Shown piece after piece: positions 26,933 to 36,114 of a stretch of DNA of 64,000 bases (positions are counted from its first letter, which is position 1; each line of letters starts with the position of its first letter). Source of the DNA: Firm-04 sp045596625 (lineage in GTDB: Bacteria; Bacillota; Clostridia; Oscillospirales; Ruminococcaceae); the NCBI GenBank assembly GCA_045596625.1, contig JAZOCU010000084.1:51206-115205 (forward strand). Reading direction: 5' to 3'. A program made the position numbers and the translations under genes. The notes under the pieces were generated by a model. The model made no database searches and had not been told where the DNA came from. It saw nothing but the letters and a program-made list of their open reading frames with translations.

Positions 26933-28591
26933 ATGAGAAACATTCGAATCGGTGACTACCTTGTGGAAGAGGGCCACATCACACCTGAACAACTTCAGCA
27001 GGTTCTGCAAAGACAGCATGAATCCACTGAGCAGAAGCGTTTCGGTGAGGTGCTGGTCGAGATGGGCTTTATGTCTGATGTGAAGTTCGCACAGGCACTG
27101 TCCGGCAAGCTGAAGGTTCCTTATGTTGATCTGAACAATGTTGAGATCGACGGCGATATCGCACGTAAGGTTCCTCAGGATCTGGCAGAGCGCAACTGCG
27201 TGATCGCCATCAACATGACCGGCCGCCGTCTGACTGTTGCAACCGATGACCCTGTTAACTTCAATATTCTTGAGGATATTAAGGTTAAGACCGGTTTCGA
27301 CTGTATTCCGGTTCTGGCAACTCGTGCAGCGATCAAGAAAGCGATCGGTAAGGCATATCAGATGTCTGATCTGGGCGATATCGACAGCATCGGCGGAACC
27401 GAGATCATCGATGACGATGAGTCCAAGGACCGTGTTGAGAGTGCCCCGATTGTTAAGCTGGCAACCCAGATCGTTGAAAACTCCTTCCGTATGGAGGCAA
27501 CGGATATTCATATCGAGCCTTTCGAGAAATATACACAGATTCGTGTTCGTGTCAACGGCGATCTTGTTCCGCTGATGAACGTATCCAACAACGTACATAA
27601 CCAGCTCACCACACGTCTGAAGCTGATTTCCGGCATGAACATTGCTGAAAAGAGAATCCCGCAGGACGGTCGTTTCTCTCAGACCGTTGACGGCATTCCG
27701 CTGGACGTCCGTGTATCTGCACTTCCCATGGTACATGGTGAAAAGATCGTTATCCGTATCCTTTCCACCGGTGCGATTAAGACCCGTCGTCTGCAGGATC
27801 TGGGTATGTCCGATTATAACTACGAGCTGTTCACCAGCATGATCAAATGTCCTCACGGTGTTATTCTGGTTACCGGCCCTACCGGTTCCGGTAAATCTAC
27901 TACCCTGTATGCTGCATTGGGCGCAATTGCAAGACCCGATGTGAACGTGGTTACGGTTGAGGACCCTGTGGAAAAGCAGATGGATGGCATCAACCAGTGC
28001 CAGGTAAACGTAAAGTCCGGTATGACCTTCTCCGCAGCCCTGCGTTCTATTCTGCGTCAGGACCCGGATGTTATCATGATCGGTGAGATGCGTGATAGCG
28101 AGACTGCCGAAATCGGTATTCGAGCTGCTATCACGGGTCACTTGGTGCTTTCCACATTGCATACCAACGATGCAGCATCTACCATCGTTCGTCTGGTTGA
28201 TATGGGCATTCCTTCTTACATGGTAGCATCTTCGCTGATCGGCGTTGTCGCACAGCGTCTGGTTAAGGTGCTCTGTCCGAAGTGCAGAAAGCAGAGAATG
28301 TCTACTCCCGATGAGAACAAGCTCATGCACATTGAGAATTCTGTGCCGATCTTCGATGCAGTTGGTTGTTCTGAGTGCGGCAATGGTTATCGCGGCCGTA
28401 CCGCAATTCATGAGATCATTCACTGCTCCGCCGGTATTTCCACACTGATCGCCAACGGTGCGGGCAAAGAGGAACTGGAATCTCTGGCAAGAGCCAATGG
28501 TACCAAGCTTCTGCGTGATAACGTATCCGATCTGGTCATGCAGGGCGTTACCAGCATGGATGAGTTGGTTCGTGTTACCTACGCTGTATAA
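26933..28591 (+). CDS. pilB: Type IV pilus assembly ATPase PilB/GspE
   Basis: A hexameric assembly ATPase of the inner-membrane machine. It has an N-terminal GSPII_E_N (MshEN-like) domain (about 1-150), Walker A GPTGSGKST near residue 315, the Asp and His boxes, Walker B (IMIGEMRDSET) and a tetracysteine zinc site (CPKCRK...CSECGNGY) near the C-terminus that is typical of PilB and absent from PilT. MshEN domains in some PilB/MshE proteins bind c-di-GMP. Whether this one does cannot be read here. Confidence 0.95.
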   Translation: MRNIRIGDYLVEEGHITPEQLQQVLQRQHESTEQKRFGEVLVEMGFMSDVKFAQALSGKLKVPYVDLNNVEIDGDIARKVPQDLAERNCVIAINMTGRRLTVATDDPVNFNILEDIKVKTGFDCIPVLATRAAIKKAIGKAYQMSDLGDIDSIGGTEIIDDDESKDRVESAPIVKLATQIVENSFRMEATDIHIEPFEKYTQIRVRVNGDLVPLMNVSNNVHNQLTTRLKLISGMNIAEKRIPQDGRFSQTVDGIPLDVRVSALPMVHGEKIVIRILSTGAIKTRRLQDLGMSDYNYELFTSMIKCPHGVILVTGPTGSGKSTTLYAALGAIARPDVNVVTVEDPVEKQMDGINQCQVNVKSGMTFSAALRSILRQDPDVIMIGEMRDSETAEIGIRAAITGHLVLSTLHTNDAASTIVRLVDMGIPSYMVASSLIGVVAQRLVKVLCPKCRKQRMSTPDENKLMHIENSVPIFDAVGCSECGNGYRGRTAIHEIIHCSAGISTLIANGAGKEELESLARANGTKLLRDNVSDLVMQGVTSMDELVRVTYAV

Positions 28592-28633
28592 AATTTATCT
28601 GAATATAATGGAAACAGACGGGAGGAATTTCCT

Positions 28634-29743
28634 ATGCCTACTATTATGATCAATAAGATCCTGGATGACGTGCGTGCACTGGGTTGCTCTGACTTGCATT
28701 TTACTGTCAATATCAATCCGGTTGTTCGTCTGCATGGTCAGCTGCGTAAGATGAGCAGCTATCCTGAAATGACCGATGAAATGATCGGCGAGATCATTGA
28801 GCAGATGTGCAATGATCAGCAGCGAGCAAAAGTCGGCCGCCATGAGGATACTGACTTTTCCTATGTGACACGTGCCGGATATCGTCATCGTTGTAATATC
28901 TTCTTCCAGCGTGATCATGCTGCGATTGCAATTCGTCTGCTGCGCAACGACATTCCTACATTGGATGATCTGTTTATGCCGCCTGTTATGTCTGAATTTG
29001 CAATGCGTCCTCGTGGTCTGGTGCTCATCACCGGCCCTACGGGTTCCGGTAAGTCCACCACGCTGGCAGGTATGATCGACTACATCAACTGCAATAAGAG
29101 TGCTCATGTTATCACCATCGAGGACCCGATCGAGTATGTTCACGAGCATAAGCGCTGCATGATCAACCAGAGAGAGGTCGGCTCTGACGTGCCCGGCTTC
29201 GCACTGGCTCTGAGAGCAGCACTTCGTGAAGACCCCGATGTTATCCTCGTCGGTGAGATGCGTGACTTCGAGACCATCCAGGCAGCAATCACCGCTGCTG
29301 AAACCGGTCACTTGGTGCTTTCCACCTTGCATACTACCTCTGCCGCCGATACGATCAACCGTATCATCGACGTGTATCCTGAGCATCAGCAGGTGCAGAT
29401 CCGTACACAGCTTGCCAACACCTTGGTCGGCGTTGTATCGCAGACGCTGCTGCCGCTGAAGTCCGGTACCGGTCGTGTGGCTGCTATGGAAATTCTGGCT
29501 TGTACCGATGCGATCTCCGCACAGATCCGTGAGGGTAAGATCCATCTGATCCAGTCCTCGATCCAGGCAGGTAAGGCACACGGCATGATGTGTCTCGACC
29601 AGGAGCTGGCAAGACTCGTCAAGAACAACACCGTTGCCGAGATCGATGCCCTTGAAAAGTGCCAGGATAAGACCGAATTCTATCGTTATCTTACCGCTAT
29701 GGGTGGTCAGTCTGTGATTACTCGTGAGGGCGTTATCGGCTGA
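28634..29743 (+). CDS. pilT: Type IV pilus retraction ATPase PilT
   Basis: A 369-residue PilT with Walker A GPTGSGKS (134-141), an EDPIEYVHEHK Asp-box region and LVGEMRDFETI Walker B. It lacks the zinc site of PilB. It powers pilus retraction and twitching. The gene is 42 bp after pilB with GGGAGG before the ATG. Presence of PilT argues for dynamic pili and not a plain secretion pseudopilus. Confidence 0.95.
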   Translation: MPTIMINKILDDVRALGCSDLHFTVNINPVVRLHGQLRKMSSYPEMTDEMIGEIIEQMCNDQQRAKVGRHEDTDFSYVTRAGYRHRCNIFFQRDHAAIAIRLLRNDIPTLDDLFMPPVMSEFAMRPRGLVLITGPTGSGKSTTLAGMIDYINCNKSAHVITIEDPIEYVHEHKRCMINQREVGSDVPGFALALRAALREDPDVILVGEMRDFETIQAAITAAETGHLVLSTLHTTSAADTINRIIDVYPEHQQVQIRTQLANTLVGVVSQTLLPLKSGTGRVAAMEILACTDAISAQIREGKIHLIQSSIQAGKAHGMMCLDQELARLVKNNTVAEIDALEKCQDKTEFYRYLTAMGGQSVITREGVIG

Positions 29744-29882
29744 TTCCAAGCCTGATTCGGAGCAATAGTTACAAATCGGTTACAATTTTTGTGCAACATG
29801 GCGAAAACTGTTTTGAATTTACCACAGAAAAAACCGATTTCGTAAAAGTTTGTTCATAGTCTGGTAAATTTCTAGAAAACTA

Positions 29883-29911
29883 TTGACAAATAAATTTGGT
29901 TATGTTATACT
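29883..29911 (+). promoter_or_regulatory. Predicted promoter of the major pilin genes
   Basis: TTGACA and TATACT with 17-bp spacing and a TGT extended -10. The leader is about 100 nt and holds a CCGAA/TTCGG hairpin. This gives pilA expression separate from pilBT. Confidence 0.8.
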
Positions 29912-30017
29912 AAAACCATGGAGAACGGCAGGGGTTACATAATAAAAGCTCTAAGCTCGTGATCCGAATGAATCGTTCGGAAACACCGAACAAACATTAT
30001 CGAGGAGGTTTCTTATC

Positions 30018-30551
30018 ATGAAAAAGAAAGGTTTTACTCTTATTGAGCTGATCGTTGTTATTGCGATCATCGGCGTTCTGGCTGCTATTCTCGTTCCCGC
30101 AATGCTGGGTTACGTGAAGAGATCCAAGATCACATCCGCAAACTCCAACGCTAAGCAGCTGTACAATGCTGTTCAGGTTGCAGTTACCGACCTTGATGCT
30201 GCTGATGAGGACGTTACCGACCTGACCACTGCTAGCGGCGACAACGATAGCGCTACTATGAGCTCTCAGGGCGATGCTACCGGCGACGTTCAGCAAAAGA
30301 TGCTGGCTAAGGTTTACAGCTACTTCACCGATGCTGATAAGCTGACTGAATGGGAAATCCAGTTCGGCGATGGTACTATGACCGATGCTGCTGGTAATGC
30401 TATCAAGGCTGGCGTTTGTGCCGGTGTTGGCGTTATGAACGGCGCATATCCGGGTTCCCATCCTGAGCAGATGACCGTTGAAGTATACGATGAGACTGAT
30501 TCTTGGGATGCTTCCACTGCTTGCGGTTACGGTATCGACGGCGAAGTCTGA
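30018..30551 (+). CDS. pilA: Major type IV pilin, copy 1
   Basis: MKKKG followed by FTLIELIVVIAIIGVLAAIL is a textbook prepilin start with Glu at +5. The head has about 130 residues rich in Ala, Thr and Asp. Its own strong promoter and a GAGGAGG ribosome site suggest high expression. In Ruminococcus albus a related pilin-type protein is linked to cellulose adhesion (family knowledge, not shown here). It is separated from copy 2 by a terminator. Confidence 0.94.
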   Translation: MKKKGFTLIELIVVIAIIGVLAAILVPAMLGYVKRSKITSANSNAKQLYNAVQVAVTDLDAADEDVTDLTTASGDNDSATMSSQGDATGDVQQKMLAKVYSYFTDADKLTEWEIQFGDGTMTDAAGNAIKAGVCAGVGVMNGAYPGSHPEQMTVEVYDETDSWDASTACGYGIDGEV

Positions 30552-30600
30552 TTTACAATCGTATCTTTTTGAAGTTTGATAGCGTGAGCTATTGACCAAG

Positions 30601-30626
30601 AATGCCCCCGCATTGGGGGCATTTTC
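30601..30626 (+). terminator. Terminator/attenuator between the two pilin genes
   Basis: AATGCCCCC/GGGGGCATT 9-bp stem with loop GCATT and TTTTC. Since copy 2 shows no strong promoter of its own, read-through here probably sets its level. Confidence 0.88.
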
Positions 30627-30670
30627 TTGCTTATGAATTGTTTTGTTGAGAGATAACAGGGGTATAATAA

Positions 30671-31222
30671 ATGAAGAAAAAGGGTTTTACTTTGATCGAA
30701 TTGATCGTTGTGATTGCGATCATTGGTGTGTTGGCGGCAATTCTGGTGCCTGCCTTGATCAGCTATGTAGCACGTTCTAAGATCTCTGCGGCAAACAGCG
30801 ATGCCAAGAATCTGCATAATGCGCTGAATGTCGGTATGGTCGAGCTGCTCAGCGATGAAGAGGCGGTTGCTTCTCTTGGCAGCGGCAACGGTAATAACTA
30901 TGTCAATTATCTGGCGGTAGAAGGTCAGAGTGTGATCGATAATGCCGATCCGGAATCCACCAATCTGCTCTATCGTCTTTATGCCAAGGTTGAGCAGTAT
31001 TTCGGTGATGTTGCAAAGGTGAAAAAATTCTCGTTCCGTCTGAGCAGAGACGGTTGTCTGGGCGTTGGTCTGATGAAGGGCAGTCATCCCGGCAGCTCTC
31101 CGATTGCGATCAATCCGGATGACTATAATCGTTATGACGGTCTTTGGGATGAAACGGTTGCGCTTGGCTATGCCGTAAAGGATTCTACGCTTTATGAGCA
31201 TGCCGATGAGCTTGAAGGCTGA
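30671..31222 (+). CDS. Type IV pilin, copy 2
   Basis: The N-terminal 30 residues are nearly the same as in copy 1 (MKKKG, FTLIELIVVIAIIGVLAAIL). The heads then diverge but share the GVGLMKGSHPGSSP / GVGVMNGAYPGSHP segment near the C-terminus, so they are paralogues. The ribosome site (ACAGGGG) is weaker than that of copy 1, and a terminator precedes it, suggesting a lower-abundance or variant subunit. Confidence 0.92.
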   Translation: MKKKGFTLIELIVVIAIIGVLAAILVPALISYVARSKISAANSDAKNLHNALNVGMVELLSDEEAVASLGSGNGNNYVNYLAVEGQSVIDNADPESTNLLYRLYAKVEQYFGDVAKVKKFSFRLSRDGCLGVGLMKGSHPGSSPIAINPDDYNRYDGLWDETVALGYAVKDSTLYEHADELEG

Positions 31223-31228
31223 ATACAA

Positions 31229-31262
31229 AAAGGCTTCTCCTTGTTCCGGAGAAGCCTTTCTT
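31229..31262 (+). terminator. Bidirectional terminator after pilin copy 2 / spoVAE
   Basis: AAAGGCTTCTC/GAGAAGCCTTT stem with T-rich flanks on both strands, placed between convergent genes. Confidence 0.85.
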
Positions 31263-31616
31263 TTATTTATCCTTCGGATGAAAACAGACAGCTGCGAGTA
31301 ATCCGAAGAGCATCGCCGCTGTAATGCCGCCTGCAGCAGAGGTCAATCCGCCGCTGAAAATGCCAAACAGTCCCTTTTCCGCAATGCCTTCCCGAATACC
31401 CTTTGCCAGCAGATTGCCGAACCCTGAAAGCGGAACCGAAGCACCTGCACCTGCAAATTCCACGAGCTTCGGGTAGATGCCCAGAGCACCCAGTATGACA
31501 CCAACGATCACATATCCCACCAGAATGCGAGCCGGTGTCAGTTTCGTGAAGTCGATCAACAGCTGACCGATGGCACAAATCGTGCCGCCAACCAAAAATG
31601 CCCAGATATAATGCAT
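31263..31616 (-). CDS. spoVAE: Stage V sporulation protein AE (SpoVAEb type)
   Basis: A 117-residue membrane protein with about four hydrophobic segments and the family motif GGTICAIGQLLIDFTKLTPA near the N-terminus. SpoVA proteins form the channel that moves dipicolinic acid in spores. AAAAGGAG lies 8 bp before the ATG, and the start is 5 bp after the spoVAD stop. Confidence 0.93.
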   Translation of the reverse strand: MHYIWAFLVGGTICAIGQLLIDFTKLTPARILVGYVIVGVILGALGIYPKLVEFAGAGASVPLSGFGNLLAKGIREGIAEKGLFGIFSGGLTSAAGGITAAMLFGLLAAVCFHPKDK

Positions 31617-31620
31617 GGGA

Positions 31621-32646
31621 TCACTCCTTTTCATTCGGTTTTGCCGAGAGATGCACCAGATGGGCAATGCCCGGAATGGTTTCACCCTGCTGGCAGAGCA
31701 TGGGGGATAACAACGCACCTGTGGCGATAAACAAAAGATCATGCAGCTCACCGGCAGCGAGCTTTGGAAGAAAATATCCGCATAGGATACTGGCAGAGCA
31801 ACCGCAGCCTGAACCGCCTGCATGGGTATCCTGTGTGGTATTGTCGAACATCATCACACCGCAGTCACGATGCACGTGCTGCAGATCGTAACCGTTTTGT
31901 TCTGTCAGTTCCAGTAAAAGCTTGCTGCCAACAACACCCAGATCGCCTGTGAGGATCACATCATAGTCGTTGGGGCGTGTGTTGGTTTCCATAAGATAAC
32001 GCTGGATGGTATCAGCGGCGGCAGGTGCCATGGCAGCCCCCATATTGTTGGCATCGGAAATGCCCAGATCGTTGATTTTTCCAACGCAGACATGACGAAC
32101 ATAGGGCGGCTTTTGCTGATCGGTCAGCAGCACTGCACCGCAGGCTGTCGCAGTCCATTGCGCATTGGGAGTGCGCTGACCGCCATAGGAGAGGGGAAAC
32201 CGAAACTGTCGTTCCGCATCGGAGAAATGTGAGGAAGTCACAGCGGCGCAATGCTGCATATGTCCGCCATCGACCAGTAGTGAAGCGAGCAGCAATCCTT
32301 CTGCCATAGTTGAACAGGCTCCGTAAATGCCGAGAAACGGCACATTGAGATGACGGATTCCAAAGGAGGAACTGGTGCATTGATTGATAAGATCACCGGC
32401 CAGCAGCGCATCCAATTGTTCTTGTTTCAGATGTCCGTGCTCCAGCAGCAGAGAGACTGTGCGGCGCTGAAGCTCGCTTTCGGCTTGTTCCCAGCTTGCT
32501 TGACCGAAATGGCTGTCGGGCTCGATCTGATCGAAGCAGAAGCCCATAGGCCCGTCGCCTTCTTTTTTTCCCACCACACTTGCCCATGCGCTGATGGAAG
32601 GACTGTTTTGTAAGGGGATTACATCCCGACGATTTGGTTGATTCAT
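31621..32646 (-). CDS. spoVAD: Stage V sporulation protein AD
   Basis: A thiolase-like SpoVAD of 341 residues (GIYGACSTMAEGLLLASLLVDG segment with the Cys, and the MFDNTTQDTHAGGSGCGCSA region near the end). SpoVAD binds dipicolinic acid in Bacillus. The usual third partner spoVAC is not next to it: upstream there is only a terminator and then the cellulase gene. Confidence 0.94.
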   Translation of the reverse strand: MNQPNRRDVIPLQNSPSISAWASVVGKKEGDGPMGFCFDQIEPDSHFGQASWEQAESELQRRTVSLLLEHGHLKQEQLDALLAGDLINQCTSSSFGIRHLNVPFLGIYGACSTMAEGLLLASLLVDGGHMQHCAAVTSSHFSDAERQFRFPLSYGGQRTPNAQWTATACGAVLLTDQQKPPYVRHVCVGKINDLGISDANNMGAAMAPAAADTIQRYLMETNTRPNDYDVILTGDLGVVGSKLLLELTEQNGYDLQHVHRDCGVMMFDNTTQDTHAGGSGCGCSASILCGYFLPKLAAGELHDLLFIATGALLSPMLCQQGETIPGIAHLVHLSAKPNEKE

Positions 32647-32722
32647 GACTGCCTCCCGTTTGGATGATTGATGTGCTCATAGTATTTCCACGATCGGGAA
32701 AACAATACATAAAACAGAAAAA

Positions 32723-32750
32723 AACCTGAGCGGCAATGGCTGCTCAGGTT
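32723..32750 (-). terminator. Intrinsic terminator (second) after the cellulase gene
   Basis: AACCTGAGC/GCTCAGGTT stem, followed leftward by TTTTTTCTG. Confidence 0.8.
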
Positions 32751-32768
32751 TTTGTGATGATTCATAGA

Positions 32769-32802
32769 AAACGCCCTCTGTGGGAGAACACAGAGAGCGT
32801 TT
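32769..32802 (-). terminator. Intrinsic terminator (first) after the cellulase gene
   Basis: AAACGC-CTCTGTG/CACAGAG-GCGTTT stem with one mismatch, followed leftward by TTTCTATG. Two terminators in series insulate spoVAD from the cellulase transcript. Confidence 0.75.
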
Positions 32803-32828
32803 GAACAGGGCTATGGATTATGGATTGC

Positions 32829-34583
32829 TCAGGATTTTCCCAGCTCCTCGTAGTCGATCAGACCTGCAAGATATTGCAAAATGAGCACTGCGTCGTTGGT
32901 ATCAACCTTATCGTTGACAGCGCAGTCAGCATTGCGCATACCCTGTGCCGAGATGGAGATGGTAGTATCCTCAGCAGCATAACGGTTAACCAGAACCACG
33001 TCATCGATCTTGACAACGCCATCACAGTTGACATCGCCGAAACGAACATTGCTGTCCTCGTTCTTAGAGGTAGTGGTAGTCGTTGTGGTAGTGGAAGAGG
33101 AAGTGGTGTTGGTAACGGGAGGCTTTGTGGTGCCGGTATTGCTGCCAATGGTACCGCCGTCCAGATTACTGCCCTCAGTATTGGCATAGGAAGCATAGAA
33201 CTCGCTGAGGGAAATACCGGTGCCATTGTTGCCCAGCGCCTTCTGGTGATCCAGACCGATATACTTGCCGGTGGTCTGCGTCTGCCAGAGAGACGGCTCA
33301 AAGAGACCGTACTTTTCGCTGTCCCAGGTCATGAAATCATAGCTGAGCAAGCCGCCGGTATCACCGGAGTTGGGGTTCAAGCACCAGAATGTATGGTTGA
33401 TATGGTTGTTGATCATGTAATCGCGGAGCAGCGTCATCCATTTCTGGTTCTTGCCGCCGTCCATATGACCGCCCCACTCACCGATGAGCAGGGGAGCGAT
33501 ATCCTCTTCAACCATATAAGCCCAAGTGTCATACCAGTAATCCTCCAGCAGTGTCTCGGTTGTGAAATCCTTATCAAACCAAGTCTGTGCATAAACGGAA
33601 GGGCCGTAGTCGTGAGGAGAATAGACAATCTGGCTGGTGCCGGAATCGGGGACGATGGGATATTCACGAGCGCCTCTGAGATTGCCGCCCCACCAAGCGC
33701 CGTAATAGGGCGAATCGGTAAGGGAATCGGGCATGCCCCAATAATCGGAGCTGTCGGGACGCTTCATGGACTGCTCAACACCCTCGACGAAGATCAGCGC
33801 ATTGGGGTTGACAGCCAGAATGGCATTGGCGCATTTGGTTGCGGCATAAGCCCAGTTGTTCTCATCGGTAGAGCCATCCCACTTAGCGGCCTTGGAGCCA
33901 TCCTGTCCCTTGCCATGAGGCTCGTTCTTCAGATCATAGCCCAGCAGCGTATCATCGTTCTTATACTTTTCGGCCAGCCAAGCCAGCGTTTCGATCCACA
34001 GCTCGGTGGTGATGCCGGCCTTGCCATACCAGAGCTCATAGTTATGGCCGGAGTTATCGGCATGAGGGCTATGGATATCGATGAATGCCTTCAGACCATA
34101 GGTCTTACATTTCTGGATGATGATATCGAAGATCTCCATACTGTTTTTCAGTGTTTTGCCATCTTCCAACACGAAATCGCGGTTGATGTCAACATAGGGC
34201 GGCTCATAGCCGGCCTGCACACTGCTGACAGGATTGGGATCGCCGTTCATCCACGAGAGGATCAGCTCAGAGGAAATGGGAAAACGAATGACATTGATGC
34301 CATGATCGGCAACGCCGGACAGGAAATCATCCACATCGGCGGCATACAGACCATGTGCGACATTTTCGGAGCAGTTAAAGCCGAACCAGTTGGCACCGGT
34401 CAGCCAGACTTCATTTCCGTCCTTGTCATAAAGGCGGCTGCCCACAGCATGAAGCCAGTCATCATTGGTGTCATCCGCAGCAATTGCCGATGACGTGTTC
34501 AGCAGATCAGAACCCATATAACTGATCGTGCCGGCTGCCAGAATCGTAGCAAGACCCAAAGACAGCAATTTCTTGAGATTCAT
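32829..34583 (-). CDS. Cellulase: GH5 subfamily 1 endoglucanase with C-terminal dockerin
   Basis: Signal peptide (about 1-35, ending SSAIA-AD), a GH5 (beta/alpha)8 domain (about 42-445), a Thr-rich linker and a two-repeat type I dockerin (about 510-578). The acid/base is Glu221 (LKNEPHG) and the nucleophile Glu369 (LIGEWGG). Motifs such as TGANWFGFN, IFVEGVEQ, WWGGNLRGAREYP and WCLNPNSGDTGG match the GH5_1 group of the Acidothermus E1 endoglucanase. It cleaves internal beta-1,4 bonds of cellulose and would be carried on a cohesin scaffold. The ATG at 34583 opens the signal peptide. The longer in-frame extension is rejected. Confidence 0.96.
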   Translation of the reverse strand: MNLKKLLSLGLATILAAGTISYMGSDLLNTSSAIAADDTNDDWLHAVGSRLYDKDGNEVWLTGANWFGFNCSENVAHGLYAADVDDFLSGVADHGINVIRFPISSELILSWMNGDPNPVSSVQAGYEPPYVDINRDFVLEDGKTLKNSMEIFDIIIQKCKTYGLKAFIDIHSPHADNSGHNYELWYGKAGITTELWIETLAWLAEKYKNDDTLLGYDLKNEPHGKGQDGSKAAKWDGSTDENNWAYAATKCANAILAVNPNALIFVEGVEQSMKRPDSSDYWGMPDSLTDSPYYGAWWGGNLRGAREYPIVPDSGTSQIVYSPHDYGPSVYAQTWFDKDFTTETLLEDYWYDTWAYMVEEDIAPLLIGEWGGHMDGGKNQKWMTLLRDYMINNHINHTFWCLNPNSGDTGGLLSYDFMTWDSEKYGLFEPSLWQTQTTGKYIGLDHQKALGNNGTGISLSEFYASYANTEGSNLDGGTIGSNTGTTKPPVTNTTSSSTTTTTTTTSKNEDSNVRFGDVNCDGVVKIDDVVLVNRYAAEDTTISISAQGMRNADCAVNDKVDTNDAVLILQYLAGLIDYEELGKS

Positions 34584-34697
34584 AGAGATTCCCCCTTCGT
34601 AATAATGGTGTACAGAGTGGTACAAGTCTGTGCACATTTCAATAACAGCAAGCCGCTGTTATAAAAACCGGAAACAGGATCCTATTGCAAGAAAGGA

Positions 34698-35618
34698 TCA
34701 GAAGAAGCCAAACCGCTTTTTCTCATAGAAGGGTTTGTTGTTGGCAACCAGATCCTTGGCACGGATCGAAGTGCTTGCAACGCAGTCAAAAGGCAGATCG
34801 GAATAATCGGCGCATCCTGCGGAGATGGTATTGCCGATCTCGGCGATATCGGCATTGGCATCGGTTTCCAGTGCGATCAGCAGGAAGCGTTCGCCGTTGT
34901 CATTGGATTCTTCGATATAGGCCTTCTTGACAGCCTTCTGCTTTTTCAGCAAAGCCTTGACGGCATCCAGCAAATCGTCGGTAATTGCGGAAACGGCAGG
35001 GGTCTCATCGTTCTGAGCCTTAGCAGCTTCCATATCGGCCATAGCCTGACGGATCGCAGCCTGCTGTGCCTCACGGCTGTTGGAGGCGGCACCCAGAGCG
35101 TTGGCGGGCTGTGCTGTAGCAGCATTGGCACGGGCAGCAGCTTTGGCACGGACAGCGGCAGCAGCCAGCTCGTCCAGATCGCCGTTATGATCTCCGAGCA
35201 GAATGACCTGCTGACGTACCAGACAAAGATTGCTGCCAAAGGGATTGATGACAACACCCATGATCGTTTCATTGTTTTTGAGGAAACGATACAGCTCCAT
35301 GAAGCCCATAACGGCAACCTGGAACGATTCGCCGGGCTTACGATTTTTTCTCAGTTCGATCTCATCGGTGAAAGCGGGCATAAACTTTTCGCCCTGCTGA
35401 TTTGTCATCATCTGAAAAGCGACACGAGCCTGCATCTGTTCGCCCTCGGCAGGGGGAGTAACAGGGCGCTCAACCAAAGCGGGAATGAGATATTTTGCTT
35501 CGATAGCAGCCTCAAGAAAGGCTCTTTCGTGTTCACGATTGGTAAGGTCAACCTTAAAGGTTGCCATAGCATCCACAAGAACCGGGTTGGTGATGGGTTT
35601 CATTTGTCCTTCGGGCAT
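34698..35618 (-). CDS. SseB-family protein (enhanced serine sensitivity)
   Basis: It carries an N-terminal SseB domain (about 5-130, with MPAFTDEIELR and GVVINPFGSN) and a C-terminal SseB_C-like domain (about 205-290, AYIEESNDNGERFLLIALETD). An Ala-rich helical linker joins them. The role of SseB proteins is poorly known. Start at 35618 has AGGAGG at 7 bp. A longer in-frame start upstream has none. Confidence 0.88.
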   Translation of the reverse strand: MPEGQMKPITNPVLVDAMATFKVDLTNREHERAFLEAAIEAKYLIPALVERPVTPPAEGEQMQARVAFQMMTNQQGEKFMPAFTDEIELRKNRKPGESFQVAVMGFMELYRFLKNNETIMGVVINPFGSNLCLVRQQVILLGDHNGDLDELAAAAVRAKAAARANAATAQPANALGAASNSREAQQAAIRQAMADMEAAKAQNDETPAVSAITDDLLDAVKALLKKQKAVKKAYIEESNDNGERFLLIALETDANADIAEIGNTISAGCADYSDLPFDCVASTSIRAKDLVANNKPFYEKKRFGFF

Positions 35619-35837
35619 GGATGATCCTCCTAAATACTGGATTTCAATCGGCACAGAATCCGATTGTACATAATCATTGTATCATATTGCCAAAGAAAAA
35701 GCAAGGGCTTTTGTGAAATTTGCAGGAAAACTTTGTGTATTTTGAGGAGGATTCCGCAGCATCTGCGCGGCACGATTGCAACGGTGGGAGAGGATTCGGA
35801 TTGTAAGGCAAAGGAGCGGAATTTTTGCACGAAGAAT

Positions 35838-36029
35838 AAAAAAACAGGCCTTGGTGTGTCCCATCAAGACCTGATTGTTTGTTTGCATCGCTCCGCCTTG
35901 CCGTCGTCCGATGAATAAAACCCGCATAAAGCAGGTGGGTATCTGCCCGTTCGGTTCATGCTCCCTTCGTCCGCCTAGGGCGGGAGGTCTGCAATCTGCG
36001 CCCGGAGCCGGGATTCCCTATTCATATAT
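35838..36029 (-). ncRNA. Candidate small structured RNA, 6S-like in size
   Basis: A leftward unit of about 190 nt with its own promoter and terminator and no ORF. It is GC-rich compared with the flanks and contains CCCGG-CT-CCGGG, CCGCC-CTA-GGCGG inside CTCCC/GGGAG, an ACCC..GGGT hairpin, and alternative pairings ATGAA/TTCAT and CCGA/TCGG. Length, single-gene unit and neighbourhood (next to a DUF1292/YrzB-type gene) would suit 6S RNA, but I cannot draw the full rod with central bubble by hand, so the identity is open. SRP RNA is excluded by lack of the GGAAGGAAGC tetraloop region. Confidence 0.55.
35845..35873 (-). terminator. Intrinsic terminator of the small RNA
   Basis: CAGGTCTTG/CAAGGCCTG stem (one mismatch), followed leftward by seven T. 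Confidence 0.85.
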
Positions 36030-36034
36030 GTTGG

Positions 36035-36063
36035 ATTATATCAAATCGGACTTGCTCGCACAA
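36035..36063 (-). promoter_or_regulatory. Predicted promoter of the small RNA
   Basis: Leftward TTGTGC (weak -35) and TATAAT with 17-bp spacing, starting transcription near 36029. Confidence 0.6.
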
Positions 36064-36114
36064 GGCAGAGAGAATACCATAGAGGGTAGCTTGGAAAAAG
36101 CAGCTGTATGCAGA

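Larger units (their letters stand above)
35619..36114 (-). other. 496-bp intergenic region with a candidate small RNA
   Basis: It holds the ribosome site and likely promoter of the SseB-like gene (TTGCTT, 17 bp, TACAAT, leftward), then a 190-nt promoter-to-terminator unit described separately. No protein-coding reading is convincing. Confidence 0.55.

Noticed and set aside
26927..29749. Leftward open frames opposite pilB and pilT
   Set aside because: Both are shadows of highly conserved ATPase genes.
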